Assembly (NCBI GenBank): GCA_023362775.1
Contig: JALMGJ010000011.1
Span: 22,370,001-22,434,000, forward strand
DNA: 64,000 nt
Reading direction: 5' to 3'
Origin: Charina bottae
Taxonomy: Eukaryota > Chordata > Lepidosauria > Squamata > Charinaidae
Positions 33,410 to 45,800 of this stretch are shown one piece after another; positions within the stretch are counted from its first letter, which is position 1, and every line of letters starts with the position of its first letter. Below the pieces are notes generated by a model. It did not search any database and was not told the DNA's origin. It saw only the letters and a list, made by a program, of their open reading frames with translations. The position numbers and the translations under genes were made by a program.

Positions 33410-36400
33410 AAGTGAATCTTGGGAAGCTGAGCCTCAGCTCCTGCTCTAGAGGAAACATTGCAAAGATGGTTTCGCACCGTCTGCTCTGGAGCTGTGCCGT
33501 GGGTAGTGTGCCAGTGGCAGCAATTCCCTCCTCACCTCACCTCCCAGCTTTGGGGGTTTCCCCTTCCTCCCTTTAGCCACGGCATTTCATGGCACCTTGA
33601 CCTCACCCGAGTCTCCCTTGCCTAGTTTTGCTACTTTCCCCTTGCAGTGGGGGCAATTCTGGTTTGTTTTGAAAGGCACAGGCGCAGAGGGAAAAATGAA
33701 GACAGGGAAAGAGTGATGTCATTTTTGGCATCTCCCCATTGGCCAATTGGAGGACAGACGGCATCAGCGAGGATACTTGCATAGCACTACAAAAGTGCTG
33801 AAATCCAAAGTTGTGTGCAAGTGCCTACATGCTGATTGAATAGACAGCACTGAGAAACGGAGGTCAGGTTATTCCTTCCCATCCTGCTGGAATTTTCCCC
33901 TGCCTCCTCTGTACAGTCATAAATGACATGCATGACACTTAGGCTGACCATATTTCCTTGAGACAAAAACGGGACATTGGGATGGCAAAATGGGACGGGG
34001 TCTTATATAATATTCCGTATTCATGAAAAAGACGGGTCCCCGCCCCCGGTCTGCATGATTGGCTCCCGCCTGCAAACCCGCCCCCCGGTCCGCGCAATTG
34101 GCTCCCGCCTGCAAAACCCGCCCCCTGGTCCGCGCAATTGGCTCCCGCCTGCAAACCCCGCCCTCCTTTGCCGTGCGCTGATAGGCGGGAGGGCTTCCTC
34201 TTCTGGTCTGCCTCCAATCAGCAGCTCCGGCTTGGATACTCCTTCCGCGCCATTCCCGCTGGGTTTAAAAAACGGGACAAAATTGAGATTTTTATCAAAA
34301 CGATGGGACGGTTGAAAAATACTAAAAAAACGGGACTGTCCCGTTCAAAATGGGATGTATGGTCAGCCTAATGACACTGTGTATGGAAACTGTGTATGGA
34401 AGAAAAGGTGGCCTCCTTTACGTGGAGGAGCATTTTAAATAAAGTAATCTCCTGTAATGGTCTGTGGGAATGACCTTGGGAGACAGGAGGAAAAGCTGCA
34501 GACTAGGCAACAGTCACATAAGAGGCAGCTTAGCCCACAGAAGCAATGGGGATGTGGCAAACATCTCAGAAGAGAGAGGTGTACTTTCAGATATGTAAGT
34601 TTGAAGTCAGCCCTGAGAGGTAGTTGAGACAAGAAGCCCTCCCAGAAGTACTAGCTCTAACTTTATTGTAAGGTTACATTAACAGAATCTTGCAAGTCTG
34701 AAAGTACATCTCTCCCCCCTCGCCTTTACAGTCCAAGAAACTAGGGAGGGTCCCTTCTGAGATGCTTGCCACGCCCCCATTCCTTCTGCGGGCTCAGCTG
34801 CCTCTTATCTGACCATTGTCTAGTCTGCAGCTCTTCCTCCTGTCTCCCAAGGTCATTCCCACATACCATTACATCTCCACACGCTGTCAAATCCCATAGA
34901 TGGGAAGGGATGGATTAATTCCAAGTCTACCAGGCAGAACTCTCTCCAGAAGCTACCAAAGGAAGTGAAATAAAAAGATCTAGCTAGAGTGGAGCCAATG
35001 CAAACATGATAGTGAAGCCTACGAAATTTCTGTCATCCCTGGCCTGTACGATAAATCGAAGTTCCAAATTGGGGACCGCTGCTGAATTCTAATACCCAGC
35101 TTGGTTTTCTGAATGTCCAACCTTAAGTTGGCAAAATGGCACCACCATGCTCAAGAGCAATGGATGAGGAGACTTAGGGCAAGTCCAAGGTTTGCAAAAC
35201 AAACAATCCAAACAATTCAAAATGTTTATGTTTAAACAACAAATCTACGTTGGGGTGGCTAATAGCATAATAAACCTTGAGCTCTGTGCCGCGGAACGCT
35301 TAGTTGATTGTTCAAGGAAAAGATAAAAGCGGAAGGAGTGAGAGGGAAGGGAAGTAGAACAGCCTGCTTGCTTATTTATTTATTATTTCAGTGTATACAT
35401 CAGAGCTTTCCAAACTGTGTGTCGGGACACATTAGTGTGTTGGCTGCAGTGTCTGGGTGTGTCGCGGCTGCTGCTGCCTCCGAGCCCTGCCAGGATTCTG
35501 CACAGGTCCTGGTGCCTGCCTTGTGCCCTGCTGCCTCCAAACCTGCTGTGATTCCATGCAGGTCCTAGTGCCTGCCTTGTGCCTTGCTGCCTCCAAACCT
35601 GCTGTGATTCTGCGCAGGTCCTAGTGCCTGCCTTGTGCCCTGCTGTAAGAGTGTGTCGCAAAATGATGCCCTGCTGTAAGAGTGTGTCGCTAAATGATCC
35701 ATGTCTAAAAAGTGTGTCACCAAGATGAAAAGTTTGGAAAGCTCTGGTATACATCCTGGAAATTGGCATGGCTGGCTGGTGCTCTGAACCAGCCCATTGC
35801 ATGCTGCACCATGTTGTTGTAGTTCCCAGTTGTGATGCTGAATCAGCAAGGGTTGGCTGAGCTGCTCAGTACAGAAAGTTGTGAGAAATGCCTTGTTCTT
35901 TTTGTCTCAGTACCTTCACCAGTCCAGAACCTCACCATAGAGAATCGCACAGTGGGTTCCCTGCAGATTGGATGGAAGCCACCCGGAGACCCTCAAAGCC
36001 ACACCTACACCTATTGGGTCTGCTTGATCCACTGCACCGTTGCCAATAAAAGCCAATTTCTTGCAAAAGGACTGGAAGGAGGAACAGAGTACAGAATTGA
36101 AGTCAGGGCCATCGCCAAGGGCAACGTTTGTGGTGACGCAGTGACCAAAAATACCATCACAGGTACAATGGATTTAGTGCTGGGGAGAGGTGAAGAAGGT
36201 GATGGCTTAGAATCCAGAAAATAAGACAAAGTGCCTTGTGGGCCATCACAGGTAGTCCTCGCTTAACAACTGCCCTGTTTAGCAACTGCTCGAAGTTACG
36301 ACAGCACTGGAAAAATAACTTTATGACCAGTTCTTGAACTTACGACTGTCACAGTGTCCTGCAGTCACATGAGCGCCATTTGCACACTTCCAACAAGCAG

Positions 36401-39400
36401 AGTCCATGGCGAAGCCGGCAGTAAAATTGCAAGTCACGGTCACATGATATCTCGCTTAACGACCACAGTGGAAGTGAGGTCATAAGTCCATCACAGTCAT
36501 GTGATGTGTCGCTTAACGACCGCAGGTGATTTGCTTAACAACCGCGGTGGAAGTGAGGTCGTAAGCCAGTTGCAGTCACATGACTTCCTGCTTAGTGACA
36601 GTTTCACTTAGAGATGGAGTTGCTAGTCCCATTTGTGGTCATTAAGCGAGGACTACCTGTATTTGATTTAGCTACTGATTTAATTTCTCATTGGGGCTTT
36701 ATGTAACAACAACAGGATAAATTAAAAATGGCCACAGGGTGCAAGCTCAAAGCTCTAGGCCAGAAACAAAATATCAGAGGAGGGCTCTGGTGGATCCTAC
36801 CCGGATGCTGGGACCCTGGTGGTTGCCTTAGCATGAGAGATACCTGTAGCAACCCTGCTCATTGCAGTAACTCTGTTCCAATTTCTGCCCAGGTTCAAAG
36901 AACAGGATAGAGATATTCCAGGCCTAGGATGAGTTATTTTCTCCCTCTTGAATTTGTCGGACATCAGCTTTACAGTAGCTCTTGGTTTTAAAATCCTTTT
37001 GACAAACTCAGACAGGGGCTCGGATGAGCCTGAATCTTTTATGGGCTGTAAGGATGTTTGGCTTCCTGCCGTTGGGGCACCAGGTTAAAGACATCTGCTC
37101 TTCCCCCAGCTCCCAGAAGACCTGTGAATGTAAGTGTGGAAAGTTACAGCCCTCACAGTCTGTCCATCACCTGGAGACCTCCCAAAGACCCTAATGCAAC
37201 CAACTATTTATATAGAATAAGTTGGTGGGCAGAAAACGGGACTCGAGTGGGCAGCGCCTCCATTCGGACCTCCAGTTACACCATCCTCCAACTGAAGCCA
37301 GGGGTTCTGTACCTGGTGAAGGTGACCTCGAACATCAGTGGGATTTTGAGTGAAGCTGAGGTGCGGCAGACTCTAACACGTGAGTGCAACTTGGAAGAGG
37401 GTTCGGGAACCTCGTGTGAATGTCATCCGAGCCAGTTTTTCAATCCCCGCTTGGCTGTGAATCATTCTGAGGGACCTTGGATACTTGCCATCTCTCCATG
37501 TGGCCCCCCTCACAGGGTGGTTGTGACGATCAAGCGGTGTACAAAATGGGCAAGATGTCAGTGCAGTCAGTGAATGAATACTGGAGGCTTCCTGGTTCTT
37601 CATACCAACAGGCCTTCTCCCACCTGGTGGCTGCCAGTTGTGTCAGACTACAACTGCTATCATCCCCAGCCTGTAGAGCCAGTGGTTGGGAATGATGGGA
37701 GCTGTCTACTCATGCATAAAGAAGGCAGGAAACCGAAGGCGGCTTTAAAAGAGAGCTCTCCCTTTTATACAGGTAGTCCTCAACTTATGACCACAATTGG
37801 GACTGGAACTTCCGTTGCTAAACAATGCAGTCATTAAGTGAGTCGTGCCCAATTTACGACCTTTTTTGCCACAGTCGTTAAGTGAATCACATGGTCATTA
37901 AGTGAATCCAGCTTCCCCCATTGACTTTGCTTGTCAGAAGCCCCCTGGGAAGGTCGCAAATGGCGATCATGTGACCCCGGGATTCTGCAACTGTCGTAAA
38001 TACATGCAGGTTGCCAAGCATCCAAATTTTGATCACGTGACTGTGGGGACATTGCAATGGTCATGAGTGTGAGGACCGGTTGTAAGTCACTTTTTTTCAG
38101 CACCATCATAATTTTGAATGTGTGGTGGAGTTCGGCTCTGCCGCCGATTCCCAGGGAGGAGGGAGCACATTCCAAGCTGATGGGAATCGCAGGCCGGAGA
38201 CTGTTGCTGGGAGAGTTAAGAGGTTCAAGGTAGCTCTGCCCTAGAGTCTCCCAGGTTATTTCCCCTTAGGTCAGTTAGAGTAGCTTTAGACTGGCAAGGT
38301 TCTGTCTGTATGGTCGGAGCAATAAAGAACTGGAGATTTGGAATACACTGTCTCGGCGTTGTTCTTGGGCTGACCCCTGACAGAATGGTCATTAAGCGAA
38401 TGGTCATAAGTCGAGGACTACCTTTATTTTATTTTATTTATTTTATTTTATTTTATTTTATTTTATTTTATTTTATTTTATTTTATTTTATTTTATTTTA
38501 TTTTATTATTTTATTTTATTTTATTTTATTTTATTATTTTATTTTATTTTATTTTATTTTATTTTATTTTATTTTATTATTTTATTTTATTTTATTTTAT
38601 TATTTTATTTTTTATTTTATTTTATTTTATTTTATTTTATTTTATTTTATTTTATTTTATAATTTAATTTAATTTAATTTAATTTAATTTAATTTAATTT
38701 AATTTAATTTAATTTAATTAATTGATTTGTATGAATAAATAAATTTTATTTTATTTACTTTTTATTTTATTTTTTTCCTTGGGTTGCCCTTCTAACCCTG
38801 TGCCTCTCTCTTTCAGCCCCACTGCCCCCGACCAATTTCCGCATCCAAATGATCAACCAAACGACGGCTCATTTTGCCTGGGTGAACCCAAGCTCGCCAT
38901 TCAGCAGCATCCAACTGCAGTGGAGCGCTTCCAATGCAGCCAGAGGAAATGAAACGTACCCCAATCCTTCGGACCACGCTGTCCTGCGCGGTCTCACCCC
39001 CAGCACCAATTACACCTTCGCCGTCTTCAGCACCATTCGAAAGGCTTCCTTCTGCAGAGACAGCGATGGCTTTCATCAGCAGGGGGCCACAAGTACTTAA
39101 TCCTCAGGTTCCCGAGAAAAGAGGAGCCAGAGAAGGGTGGAAACCATCCTTTATCAAAGAATAATAGATTCAGGGAGGAAATGAGGCTTCAGCCTGCCTA
39201 GAGCTGGCCGGCAATGTCTGGCCTCCAACCTTGAGCTAAAAAGATAAGAAGGCAGTGCCGGTTCCCTGATTGATTGCTGGTTTGATTGATTGATTGATTG
39301 GTTGGTTCAACTTGATTGCTGGTTGAATTTCAATTTGGCACAGCTGATGGGTGTGTCCTCCGTGGGTGGGCAAGGGACGTAATGTATACAGTCCTCTCCT

Positions 39401-39835
39401 CTGTCACTGCGGCTTCTTTGCACCTACTGTACTTCCTGAGACCTTTCTTAACTTTGCCTGATAGTAGAGTCCCTGCCAGTGAAGTTCAGTAAAGAGCAAA
39501 GCTTGGGAGAGAACGCCATGCCAGGAATTTGAACCGGTCACTTTCTGCATGCAAAATGTGTGCTAGGCCACTGAGCGATGACGACAACCCCTCCCTGAAT
39601 GGGGGAAGCCCACCGTCAGGACTGTGTACATCCTGCCATTCTGCACACGTGTAGCAGGCTTCTCTGCTGGCTGCTGAATTCAGCATTCCCAGGCCGTGAC
39701 TGGAGGGGTCAATGGTTCAACCTTAATGCACACTTGATTGCTATCAACCTATAGAAGGCTGTATGTAGAATAGGAAGCAACATTGGGCTAGAAGGGAAAA
39801 AAAGATTTGGAGGGCTATCTGCCCTCTCGGCATCC

Positions 39836-39875
<40 letters not shown>

Positions 39876-42800
39876 ATGTGTCATCAAGTTGTTTTTGACT
39901 CCTAGCAACCTCATAGATAGATTTTGTCCATGACGATCTGTCCCTAATCCGATCTTTCAGGTCTTCCAATGGGACACCCATCACCACTGTAACTGAATCC
40001 ATCCCCCTTGCTGCTGGTCGTCCTCTTCTTCTCTTTCCTTCCACGCATTAGCGCCTTCCCCAGAGAACTATGTCTTTGCATAGAGCAGGAGAATGGGCAG
40101 AGATGTTTAAGGGAAGTGGGCACCCAGGAGCAGGCCAAGAAGACATGGTTGATATGGTTGATCAAGAGGAGAGCTATCAGATCTTGGCTGGAAACTCCAG
40201 ATACCCACCAGTCGGCAGCAGACACATTAGCTGCCATCTAGTAGTCATATGGAGTTTTGCCGCCCAAATGTGGTAGCTCTAATCCAGGGGTGGGGAACCT
40301 TTTTTCTGCCAAGGGCCATTTGGATATTTATAACCGGGGACCGGGGGGCGGGGTTTCTGGGATTTCTGCGGACCGGGGGGCGGAGTTTGCGGGCGGGAGC
40401 CAATCATAAGCACTGGGGGGCGGGGTTTGCGGGCAGGAGCCAATCACATGGAAGGGGTGGGGTATGCAGGCGGGAGCCCCGCGGCGGCCCGCGGGCCTGA
40501 CGTTGCCCACCCCTGCTCTAATCAGAAGGGAAGCTGGTGGGGGCTTGGCTCCTAGTCTACCACTCAAGGGAGCCGCTTCATTTTGCCTGGTGGGAGCAGC
40601 CCACCTTGGGGTGGCTAATGGTAGTAGAATGAGTTTGTGGGGTTGTGATAAGGACTGCCTCACCGTCTTTCCTTCCTGCTTATACAGAACCAGAACATGT
40701 TAGTGATTTGAAATGCCTCCCTTTGCAAGACAGCCGGAGTCTGAAATTATCCTGGACGTGTCCAGCGAGCGCAGTCAGTGAATTTGTGGTCCTCGTGTCC
40801 GATCAGGCCTGGAAAAGTGAGCCAAATTGCAGCACATCAGTGGTGATTCAAGAGCTTCAAGCTGCCAAAGTCTATCAGATTAAAATAAAAACTTTTTGGT
40901 ACAATCAGTATGCAGTCTCAGACACTGTGGAGTGTTCCATCGATATTACAGGTGAGATCTCTAAGAACCCCCCAGTGCAAATTATATATTAATCATGCAG
41001 TTTGGCCACACCAAACAAAGTAATTGTTTCTGAAGAAGCCCATTCGATCTGGAGGGTGCCAATTGTTTCCCACATTTTTGGCCCCAACTGTTTGTCCAAA
41101 GATCCTGTTTTTTCTTTCTGTGTTCAGTGGCTCTCCTTGGATCCCTCTTTGCGGTGCCGCTTCTGTTGGTCATCCTTTGCTTCCTGCTCTTTTATTGCAG
41201 GAGACGGAGGTAAGCACGTTTGAGATTGCGAGGCCTCTTCGCACTAGACTTTTGTCCACAGCAAGGACTGACTGAATATTATGGGAATTGATCCAACCTA
41301 TCTGCAGGGCCCTAGATTAGGGAAAGGCTGAAGTATCTGCCTGTTGTTATAGACATCAGATGGATATCTTGGAGCTTTGAGTAATGCACAGGTCACACCA
41401 CACTGCTAATGGGCCACTCAGTTCTGGAGTTCCTGGAAATGGGTCTTGCCTTGCTGGCTTCAGTTCAGCAGTGCCCTGTTTGACATTCCCTGTACGGATG
41501 AGGATGGGAGCACCAACCGATTCTGCCCAAGTGTCACTTCCAATTTTCCTGCCTTGCTTTCAGAAGGACAGATGCCCCGGAGGAGCAGAAACCAGACGGG
41601 GGATTGCCTGGGTGAGAATAAATTTTAAGATTTTAGAAGAGAATCCTTATATTATCTTGTTTAAGGCCAAGCAATGTTGAAGGCAGACACTCCCTAGCAT
41701 TAGAAGTGGAAGGGAGGGAGGGAGAGAGATGTAATGTAGACCAGTTGTAGAGGGAAGAGGGAGTGGCCTTGAAGGGCAGGAGGAAGAGCCACTACCAAGC
41801 CAGGGGTCAGATAAGAGGGGCTTGAGCCTGGGCCAAGAAAATAACTTAAGGAAACATCGCAGACAAGCCCCTCCTTAGTTCACATGAAGATGGAGGGAGG
41901 GAGGGAGGGAGGGGGGAAACACATTCAGACTTGCAAGATTCTGTTACTATAGCTTTACAACAAAAGTAGTATCGACCTACATGTCATTGGTTTCCTAGTC
42001 TGTTCTACCTTGAAGGATTCACACCAGAATACTTGGAGTACCTTCACCTGACCTGCACCCTTTGGTATTGAAATGATCCAATTTCTCTATTTTCTATCTG
42101 CTACAGTGTCCTTGGTGCCGTACCCGTGTCGGCTTTCCCACGTTACTGCTCTGAGCAGCTGTCAGATAGCGCCTTTGGCTTTGCCATGGAATATCAGGTA
42201 TGAAGTCGGGGGCAAGGTTCATAGTTCAGTAGAGAAACACATGATTTACATGTATAAAAGGGAAGGCCAGAGCTTTCCAAATTGTGTGTCGGGACACGTT
42301 AGTGTGTCGGCTGCAGTGCCTGGGTGTGTCATGGCTGCTGCTGCCTCCGAGCCCTGCCAGGATTCCGTGCAGGTCCTAGTGCCTGCCTTGTGCCTGGCTG
42401 CCTCCAAACCTGCTGTGATTCCTTGCAGGTCCTAGTGCCTGCCTTGTGCCTTGTCTCCAAACCTGCTGTGATTCCTTGCAGGTCCTAGTGCCTGCCTTGT
42501 GCCTTGCTGCCTCCAAACCTGCCCTGCCAGGATTCCACGCAGGTCCTAGTGCCTGCCTTGTGCCTGGCTGCCTCCAAACCTGCCCTGCCAGGATTCCTTG
42601 CAGGTCCTAGTGCCTGCCTTGTGCCTTGCTGCCTCCAAACCTGCCCTGCCAGGATTCCTTGCAGGTCCTAGTGCCTGCCTTGTGCCTGGCTGCCTCCAAA
42701 CGTGCCCTGCCAGGATTCCACGCAGGTCCTAGTGCCTGCCTTGTGCCTTGCTGCCTCCAAACCTGCCCTGCCAGGATTCCTTGCAGGTCCTAGTGCCTGC

Positions 42801-45800
42801 CTTGTGCCTTGCTGCCTCCAAACCAGCCCTGCCAGGATTCCGTGCAGGTCCTAGTGCCTGCCTTGTGCCTGGCTGCCTCCAAACCTGCTGTGATTCCTTG
42901 CAGGTCCTAGTGCCTGCCTTGTGCCTTGTCTCCAAACCTGCTGTGATTCCTTGCAGGTCCTAGTGCCTGCCTTGTGCCTTGCTGCCTCCAAACCTGCCCT
43001 GCCAGGATTCCACGCAGGTCCTAGTGCCTGCCTTGCGCCTGGCTGCCTCCAAACCTGCCCTGCCAGGATTCCTTGCAGGTCCTAGTGCCTGCCTTGTGCC
43101 TTGCTGCCTCCAAACCTGCCCTGCCAGGATTCCTTGCAGGTCCTAGTGCCTGCCTTGTGCCTGGCTGCCTCCAAACATGCCCTGCCAGGATTCCACGCAG
43201 GTCCTAGTGCCTGCCTTGTGCCTGGCTGCCTCCAAACCTGCCCTGCCAGGATTCCGCGCAGGTCCTAGTGCCTGCCTTGTGCCTTGCTGCCTCCAAACCT
43301 GCTGTGATTCCTTGCAGGTCCTAGTGCCTGCCTTGTGCCTGGCTGCCTCCAAACGTGCCCTGCCAGGATTCCGCGCAGGTCCTAGTGCCTGCCTTGTGCC
43401 TGGCTGCCTCCAAACCTGCCCTGCCAGGATTCCGCGCAGGTCCTAGTGCCTGCCTTGTGCCTTGCTGCCTCCAAACCTGCCAGGATTTCATGCAGGTCCT
43501 AGTGCCTGCCTTGTGCCTGGCTGCCTCCAAACCTGCCCTGCCAGGATTCCTTGCAGGTCCTAGTGCCTGCCTTGTGCCTGGCTGCCTCCAAACCTGCCCT
43601 GCCAGGATTCCGCGCAGGTCCTAGTGCCTGCCTTGTGCCTTGCTGCCTCCAAACCTGCTGTGATTCCTTGCAGGTCCTAGTGCCTGCCTTGTGATTTGCT
43701 GCCTCCAAACCTGCCCTGCCAGGATTCCACGCAGGTCCTAGTGCCTGCCTTGTGCCTGGCTGCCTCCAAACCTGCCCTGCCAGGATTCCGTGCAGGTCCT
43801 AGTGCCTGCCTTGTGCCCTGCTGTAAGAGTGTGTCACGAAATGATACCCTGCTGTAAGAGTGTGTCGCAAAATGATGCATGTCTAAAAAGTGTGTCACCA
43901 ACATGAAAAGTTTGGAAAGCTCTTCTCTAGGCAGAGCTAAAAAACATCCCTGCCTGCAGCCCCCCAAAAGCCAGTGATACCCAGCATTGACAGTCAGAGG
44001 GCTGGTGGTTTGTCCCATGACAAAGCATTCTGGGAAACAAGGATTTTGCTCCACGGAGCCTTCTGTTTGTACTATGGGCGATCTTTGTGAATGTCCAAAA
44101 GAGTTTCAATGGATTAGGCATTCCTTTTGGTCAAACATTTTTTGGAGAAAATGGGAAACCATCCAACAGACTTCCGCAATGAATGCTGCTGTTGCTTTGT
44201 TGTCCATGTTTCCTAATGCATCTAAATGGATGCAACATAAGAAATTGATTCAGTTCCTGTTGCTAGCTGCCGAGATTGTTATTGCAAAACATCAGAAAAA
44301 TAAAGCGCACTGACATTGAATCAGTGATATTTATCGTTAAGAGATTTCCCCCCCCCCCGCCATTTGTTCTTTTCCTTTTTAATTCTGTATATTTTAGTTC
44401 TTGCCCTGACATTTTGCATGTTCTATAAGAAGGAAAGGAAAAGAGAACGTCATGTTACGGTGATAGTTCTCCCTTCAGTGAAAATGTTGTCTGAGGGGTG
44501 CTCACTCCTTTTTCCATCTCAGATTATCATTGTTTTATTCTGCATGAATGTGCAAGATCTCTGTATCAAGAGGGTTGTATGTTCCAGTATATTCTACATG
44601 GGTTAGACTCCACCTTGCATATTGTGTCCAGGACTGGGCCTCACATTTTAAGAAGGAGTCAGAGAAACTGCAACAGGGCCTATGATAACTTTCTTCAAAT
44701 ACCCACAAGGATGTCCCACAGAAGAACGTCAAAGCTTGCCCTCCATTGTTCCATACTTCAGGTCACGGAATAATAGATTTAGATTTCTATGCTTTCCCTC
44801 AGGGCAATGGCAAGAAAAATGCTGACTGGAGCACTATTAGCCGGGCATTCCCCAGGAGGATAAGGACTCCAACTCCTAGAATTCCCAAAAAGAATGACTA
44901 TGGATTTTGGGAATCTCTAGTCCTGAGATATGCCAAGAGGGTGACAAGATGAGGAAACCTAGCACAATATGATCAAATATATGACTTAGAAGTATTGTCT
45001 TATATTGTCCCTGTTGGGAGGATTCCTTGATTAGACATGTAATCTGTTTTCCTTGGAGGGAGGGGTGGCGTGCAGATTGCCACCTGGCCATTTCTTATTT
45101 GCCTTCACATCTTTGTGAAATATCTATAAATACATTGTTCCAAACAGCACAAACATCAGTTATGCATAGAGAGTAGGCAAATCAAGTGTTAGCACCTGAG
45201 CTGTGGATACTTCTTAAATTAACTTGCAACCACCACACTCCACTGTTCTTAGAAATTACTGTGATTTTCAACATTATTTCTGCAAAGCTTGAATTTCCAG
45301 TTGGTTCAATTGGATTTGAGGCATGCATTGCAGAAATGAACAAGTAAACACCAATTTTCATAGTAACCTTTAATCTTATTGATCCCTTCCCTCTTGATCC
45401 CTTATTAAATATGTGTGTTAAAAATGAGTGTTCCACATCTCAAATATCCCATATCATATGCATTAATATATCCTCAGTTTTCTTCCATTCGTTAGCCATC
45501 TCAGTTCTCGCTGATGTATAAGAGTTAGTTTCCAAACTGATAAGGACTCAGGAGTTTGTTATATAAGCAACCCATTGCAAATGTTCCCATTAGCAGCAAT
45601 TCCAATTGCTGGAATTTTTGTAACCCCATCTTATTCATCTCAATAAATCTTGTTAAAGAGAACTCTGTGAGAATTGTTTGGAAAAGAACCATTTTCCATT
45701 TTTGACAGTTGTTAAAGATTCTGACATAATCGCTGATTTTTTTTTTAAAATGGCCCTAGGAAACTTCAGAGAGGCACAATTTAAGTAAACAAACACTAAG

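Noticed and set aside
38310..38672. ORF of repeated Ile-Leu-Phe-Tyr-Phe
   Set aside because: Translation of the TTTTA tract.
42268..43830. Regular direct repeats resembling a CRISPR array, and Cys/Pro/Ala-rich repeated ORFs
   Set aside because: Units are contiguous with no variable spacers, lie inside a hAT MITE in a vertebrate intron, and ORFs shift frame between 61-, 56- and 53-bp units.
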